Positions 60,686 to 64,000 of a stretch of DNA of 64,000 bases are shown in pieces (position 1 is the first letter of the stretch; every line of letters starts with the position of its first letter). A program made the translations under genes and the position numbers. The stretch spans positions 2,914,001-2,978,000 of the forward strand of contig CP136508.1 of NCBI GenBank assembly GCA_008011715.2. The letters run 5' to 3'. Source of the DNA: [Empedobacter] haloabium. GTDB taxonomy: Bacteria > Pseudomonadota > Gammaproteobacteria > Burkholderiales > Burkholderiaceae_D. Below the pieces are notes generated by a model, which was not told the DNA's origin, made no database searches, and saw nothing but the letters and a program-made list of their open reading frames with translations.

Positions 60686-61630
60686 TCAGAACTTGCGGCG
60701 ACGGCTGACGAGCGACATGCTCAGGAGGCCCGCCGCCACGATCGCCAGTGTGGCCGGCTCGGGCACTTCCTGTTGCAGGGCGTTGGCCAGCGTGTTGTGC
60801 TGGATCGTGATCTGGTAGGTCGTGCCGGCGGCCAGCAGCGGCGTGGTACTGGTGAAGGAGAACATCGTGCCGGCGGCGTTGTACTGCAGCAGGCCCGGGT
60901 CGCCGTCCGTGCGGCTGACGGATGCGGAGCCGTTGATCTCGCTCGGCGCGAACGTGAACACCGAGGTGTTCGTCGTCAGGTCGACGATATTGATGTTCCA
61001 CGACAGCCGCGCGTTCGCGTTCGAGGTGGCGCCGGCGCCGGCCGAGACGAAGGCCGCCGTGTAGGGCGTGGCGTCGAACGAGACCGTCATCGTGTCCGAC
61101 TGCCCGAGCGTGAACGAGAACGTGGTGGACGTGCCCACGTCGGAGTTGCCGGACGCCGTCTGCATGTTCTGCGACGTCGACGCATCGGCCCGCGTGGTGG
61201 CGTGCGCGCCGGCCGGCACGCCGCCGATGCTGATGGCGGAGCCGATCTGGCGCTGGTCGGCGTAGCCGAAGTTCCCAGGTACGGGCGGCGGATTGCCGAA
61301 GCGCGTGAAATTGTTCTCGCCCAGCGCCGGGCACGGTACGCCGACGCATTGATGCGCCACATCCGGCTGCACACCGGACAGGATCGGGCGCGAATCGGCC
61401 CCGTTGGCGAAGATGCCGTTCAGCGAGGCCGTCGCGTGCGCATCGTTGGTGCCGGTCAGCGTGGCGAAATCCCCGGTGCTGTAGGCAGCGCCGTTCGAAT
61501 GCAGCAGCCGGAAGTTGTTGATGTCCAGAATGGCCGTGGCGAACGTGTCCGCCCGTGCGCTGCCCATGGCGGCGACGCCCAGCGTAGCAACGGTTGCGGT
61601 GACCAGAAAACCTTTCCTGATGATGTACAT
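60686..61630 (-). CDS. PEP-CTERM sorting domain protein
   Basis: A 314-residue secreted protein. Signal peptide about 1-27 (cleavage after ARA), a Ser/Thr/Asn-rich beta-type body without recognisable enzymatic motif, and a C-terminal sorting signal: VPEPATLAIVAAGLLSM, a short remainder and an SRRRKF end. PEP-CTERM proteins are processed by exosortase and delivered to the exopolysaccharide matrix. AGGAG lies upstream of the ATG. It sits beside the exopolysaccharide genes but has its own terminator. Confidence 0.93.
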   Translation of the reverse strand: MYIIRKGFLVTATVATLGVAAMGSARADTFATAILDINNFRLLHSNGAAYSTGDFATLTGTNDAHATASLNGIFANGADSRPILSGVQPDVAHQCVGVPCPALGENNFTRFGNPPPVPGNFGYADQRQIGSAISIGGVPAGAHATTRADASTSQNMQTASGNSDVGTSTTFSFTLGQSDTMTVSFDATPYTAAFVSAGAGATSNANARLSWNINIVDLTTNTSVFTFAPSEINGSASVSRTDGDPGLLQYNAAGTMFSFTSTTPLLAAGTTYQITIQHNTLANALQQEVPEPATLAIVAAGLLSMSLVSRRRKF

Positions 61631-61756
61631 GGCGTCCTACTCCTTGGTGGTGGTTACGGCCCCAGTCTCTGTGCCGACGCTTCCTGTTCAGCAGCATTCG
61701 TGCCACTTGCCCGATCCTTATGAAAATCAAGCACTTGCGAATGGCCTGGGACTAGC

Positions 61757-62599
61757 GTGGCAAGAAATGAAAAAAAGTCCGACGCGGGCGGAACTTTGCT
61801 CGCCGACAGCGGTCTGATGTGCATGACCTTTCATGACACGGGAGACACTGTGCAGCCACTGGACGACACCATCATTTCCTTTGAAGCCGCGGCAAAGCTG
61901 CGCGACCTCGTCATCCGCGAACCGCAGGAGACGGCCACTGCCTATACGCATCCCATCGATACGCAGGTCTTCCACATCCGGATGGCCAGCACGGCCGGCA
62001 AGCGCGAGGCGGCCAGCTTACTGCTCCGCAAGATGTATGGCTGGCGCGGCTACGACGTGGACCCCGAGACGACCCATGTTCCGAACCGCATCACGCTGTA
62101 TGCGGAAACGGGCGGCGTCACGGTCGGTACCATGTCGCTGTGCCTGGACGATCCCAAGCTGGGGCTGCCCGCCGATGAGAACTTTCGCGACGAGCTGGAC
62201 GCATTACGGGCCCAGGGCCGGCGGCTGTGCGAACCGTCGCGGCTCGCCATCGACAAGGACGTCAGCAAGCGCGTCTTTGCCGCGCTGATCCACATCTCCT
62301 ATATCTACGCCCACAATATCCATGGCTACAGCGACTACGTCATCGAGGTCAATCCGCGTCATGTGATGTTCTACAAGCGCATGCTGGGCTTCCGCGACTT
62401 CGGCGGCGAGCGGCCCTGTTCGCGCGTGGGGGCTCCGGCCGTGCTGCTGCGGCTGCAGCTGGACTATATGGGCGAACAGATCCGGCGCTTCGGCGGGCAG
62501 ATGGAGCAGGCCCCGGGCGAGCGCACGTTCTACCCGTATTTCTTCCCATTGCGCGACGAGCCCGGCATCACGGGGCGCCTGATCCAGGGCCGCGACTGA
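61757..62599 (+). CDS. FeeM-like long-chain N-acyl amino acid synthase
   Basis: About 280 residues of GNAT-like fold: FHIRMASTAGKREAASLLLRKMY, GTMSLCLDDPKLGLPADENFRDELDALR, EPSRLAIDKDVSKRVFAALIHISYIYAH and VNPRHVMFYKRMLGF are typical of N-acyl amino acid synthase / PEP-CTERM-associated acyltransferases. They join an acyl chain from acyl-ACP to an amino acid. The start is uncertain: GTG 61757 is the first, but GTG 61850 has GGAGA just upstream and still keeps the whole domain. It is divergent from the PEP-CTERM gene and followed closely by a flavoprotein gene. Confidence 0.85.
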   Translation: MARNEKKSDAGGTLLADSGLMCMTFHDTGDTVQPLDDTIISFEAAAKLRDLVIREPQETATAYTHPIDTQVFHIRMASTAGKREAASLLLRKMYGWRGYDVDPETTHVPNRITLYAETGGVTVGTMSLCLDDPKLGLPADENFRDELDALRAQGRRLCEPSRLAIDKDVSKRVFAALIHISYIYAHNIHGYSDYVIEVNPRHVMFYKRMLGFRDFGGERPCSRVGAPAVLLRLQLDYMGEQIRRFGGQMEQAPGERTFYPYFFPLRDEPGITGRLIQGRD

Positions 62600-62630
62600 G
62601 ATGGCGGCCGCGGCGGAAGGAGGAGGGGCG

Positions 62631-64000
62631 ATGGTGGCGCTGGCCGCCTGGCGCCAGGCGCTGGGCGACGACCGGGTCGCTACCGATGCGGCCGTGCTGG
62701 CGTCCTACGCCGCCAGTACGGCGGGGTGGAGCACCATGCCGCTGGCGGTCCTGCGGCCCCGCAGTACCGAGGAGGTCGTGGCGATCGTGCGCACGGCCGC
62801 GACGGCCGGGGTGCCGCTGTATCCGGTCAGCACCGGGCGCAACTGGGGCTATGGTGACGCCTGCGCGCCCAGCGACGGCCATGCGATCGTGGACCTGTCC
62901 GGGATGAACCGGATACTCGAGGCGGACGCCGAGCTCGCCTATGTCGTCATCGAGCCGGGCGTGACGCAGCAGCAGCTGTCGCGCTACCTGCTGGAGCAGG
63001 GGCTGCCGTTGTGGATGGACTGTACCGGTGCGGGTCCCGACACCAGCCTGGTCGGCAACATCCTGGAACGGGGCTTCGGCCATTCGCCGTACGGCAACCG
63101 CTTCCAGAACGTCGCGGGCATGCGCGTCGTGCTGGCGAACGGCGACGTGGTGGACACGGGCTTCGGCCACTTTCCCTCGGCCGTCAACGGCCGCGTGTAC
63201 CCGTACGGCGTAGGCCCCCATGTGGACGGCCTGTTCACCCAGTCGAATTTCGGCATCGTCACCAGCCTGGGGCTGTGGCTGATGCCGCGCACCACCGCCT
63301 TGAACCACTTCCTGTGCGCCGTAGGCGAACACGACGGCATCGCGCCCGTCATCGACGCGCTGCGCCCGCTGCGGCTGGACGGCACCTTGCGCAGCATCCT
63401 GCATATCGGCAACGACCTGCGGGTGCTGTCCGGCGCCATGACGTATCCGCGCGAACTGGCGGGTCCGGCCGGACCGCTGTCCGATACCGTGCGTGCGCGC
63501 TTGCGCCAGGCCGCGGGCATCGGCGCGTGGACGGTGTCCGGCGCCCTGTACGGTAATCCCGACCAGGTCGCCGCGGCGCGCCGCGCATTGCGCCGGGCGC
63601 TGCGGCCGACAGCCGCGCGGGCCCAGTTTCTGAACGAGCGCAAGCTGGCCGCCGGCACCCTGTTGGCACGGCTGCTGGGCAATTCCGGACCGGGGCGGCG
63701 CCTGGCCGCCAAGGTGGCGCTGGGCCGCTCGCTGTTCGAAATGAACCGCGGCATGCCGAACGGCCGCTTCCTGGCCGGGGCGTACTGGCGGCGCCGGGGC
63801 GGGCTGCCGCCAGGCTTTCCCGCCGGCGCCAATCCGGCCCTGGACAATTGCGGCATGCTGTGGGTATCGCCGGTGCTGCCGATGCGCGGCGCCGACCTGC
63901 TGCGCGTGCACGCGCTGGCCGAGCCGGTCTTCCACAAGCATCGCTTCGACCTGTTCGCCACCTTCAGCATGATCAACGAACGGGCGCTGGGCGGCGTGCT
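62631..64000 (+). CDS. FAD-binding oxidoreductase of the vanillyl-alcohol oxidase / p-cresol methylhydroxylase family, 3' end outside window
   Basis: The frame stays open to the window end (457 codons visible). The PCMH-type FAD domain is clear: VLRPRSTEEVVAIVRTA, PLYPVSTGRNWGYGDA, VVIEPGVTQQQLSRYL, and TGAGPDTSLVGNILERGFGH, followed by the substrate/cap domain. Family members oxidise phenolic or hydroxy compounds. ATG 62631 is preferred because AGGAGG is about six bases before it; ATG 62601, directly after the synthase stop, is also in frame. It may be co-transcribed with the N-acyl amino acid synthase and act on its product, which is inference. Confidence 0.88.
   Translation, partial: MVALAAWRQALGDDRVATDAAVLASYAASTAGWSTMPLAVLRPRSTEEVVAIVRTAATAGVPLYPVSTGRNWGYGDACAPSDGHAIVDLSGMNRILEADAELAYVVIEPGVTQQQLSRYLLEQGLPLWMDCTGAGPDTSLVGNILERGFGHSPYGNRFQNVAGMRVVLANGDVVDTGFGHFPSAVNGRVYPYGVGPHVDGLFTQSNFGIVTSLGLWLMPRTTALNHFLCAVGEHDGIAPVIDALRPLRLDGTLRSILHIGNDLRVLSGAMTYPRELAGPAGPLSDTVRARLRQAAGIGAWTVSGALYGNPDQVAAARRALRRALRPTAARAQFLNERKLAAGTLLARLLGNSGPGRRLAAKVALGRSLFEMNRGMPNGRFLAGAYWRRRGGLPPGFPAGANPALDNCGMLWVSPVLPMRGADLLRVHALAEPVFHKHRFDLFATFSMINERALGGV

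Overview
The window is about 64 kb of GC-rich, densely coding bacterial DNA and looks chromosomal. Gene content points to a betaproteobacterium of the Oxalobacteraceae, most likely the Massilia/Pseudoduganella/Duganella group. The pointers are paired cyanophycin synthetases, a PEP-CTERM/exopolysaccharide locus, a serralysin-type protease with a DUF4214 tail, many c-di-GMP enzymes and a mltG-tmk-holB-pilZ-tatD block. The family-level placement is inference from gene content only. I see no rRNA, tRNA, CRISPR array, complete insertion sequence or prophage.

Layout. 1-4.7 kb: two tandem cyanophycin synthetases (the first partial, with a degenerate Mur-ligase half). 4.8-12 kb: LacI-type regulator, a small cationic protein gene, YegD-type Hsp70 plus DEDDh exonuclease, a Sel1-repeat protein and an EAL-CBS-GGDEF protein. 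12-18.4 kb: secreted prolyl oligopeptidase, M10 RTX-type protease, PAS-GGDEF cyclase, orphan NarL-type histidine kinase. 18.5-25 kb: queE-queD-tadA-ldcA, then ybiT and nadA-nadC. 25-31 kb: MHS-family transporter facing away from a thiolase/Dabb/SDR/MDR cluster. 31-34 kb: LysR divergent from an alcohol dehydrogenase-like gene and nfsB. 34-41.4 kb: ygfZ-DUF4936-NRDE chain divergent from mltG-tmk-holB-pilZ, then a GNAT gene, tatD and an ankyrin gene. 41.5-46.8 kb: PRMT-like methyltransferase, phospholipase A1, a solitary second fusA, SRPBCC protein. 47-56.5 kb: PAS-GAF-EAL phosphodiesterase, PagP-like barrel, M35 lysine-type metalloprotease beside a free-standing copy of its prodomain, a frameshifted RlhA-type U32 gene, a vgrG remnant and a CHASE3-GAF-GGDEF cyclase. 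56.5-64 kb: streptothricin-acetyltransferase-like GNAT, then methyltransferase/tyrosine kinase/chain-length genes of a PEP-CTERM-type exopolysaccharide locus, a PEP-CTERM protein, a FeeM-like N-acyl amino acid synthase and a truncated VAO-type flavoprotein.

Two families of intergenic inverted repeats are the most striking non-coding feature. One is built on GGGGTCNGNCCCC hairpins (five or six copies), the other on GGTGNCAGGCACC hairpins (three full copies plus one hybrid). All copies lie just after stop codons. The hairpin arms differ between copies but stay complementary, and at 25 kb one family is nested inside the other. Second-messenger signalling is well represented: four GGDEF and/or EAL proteins plus a PilZ-domain protein.
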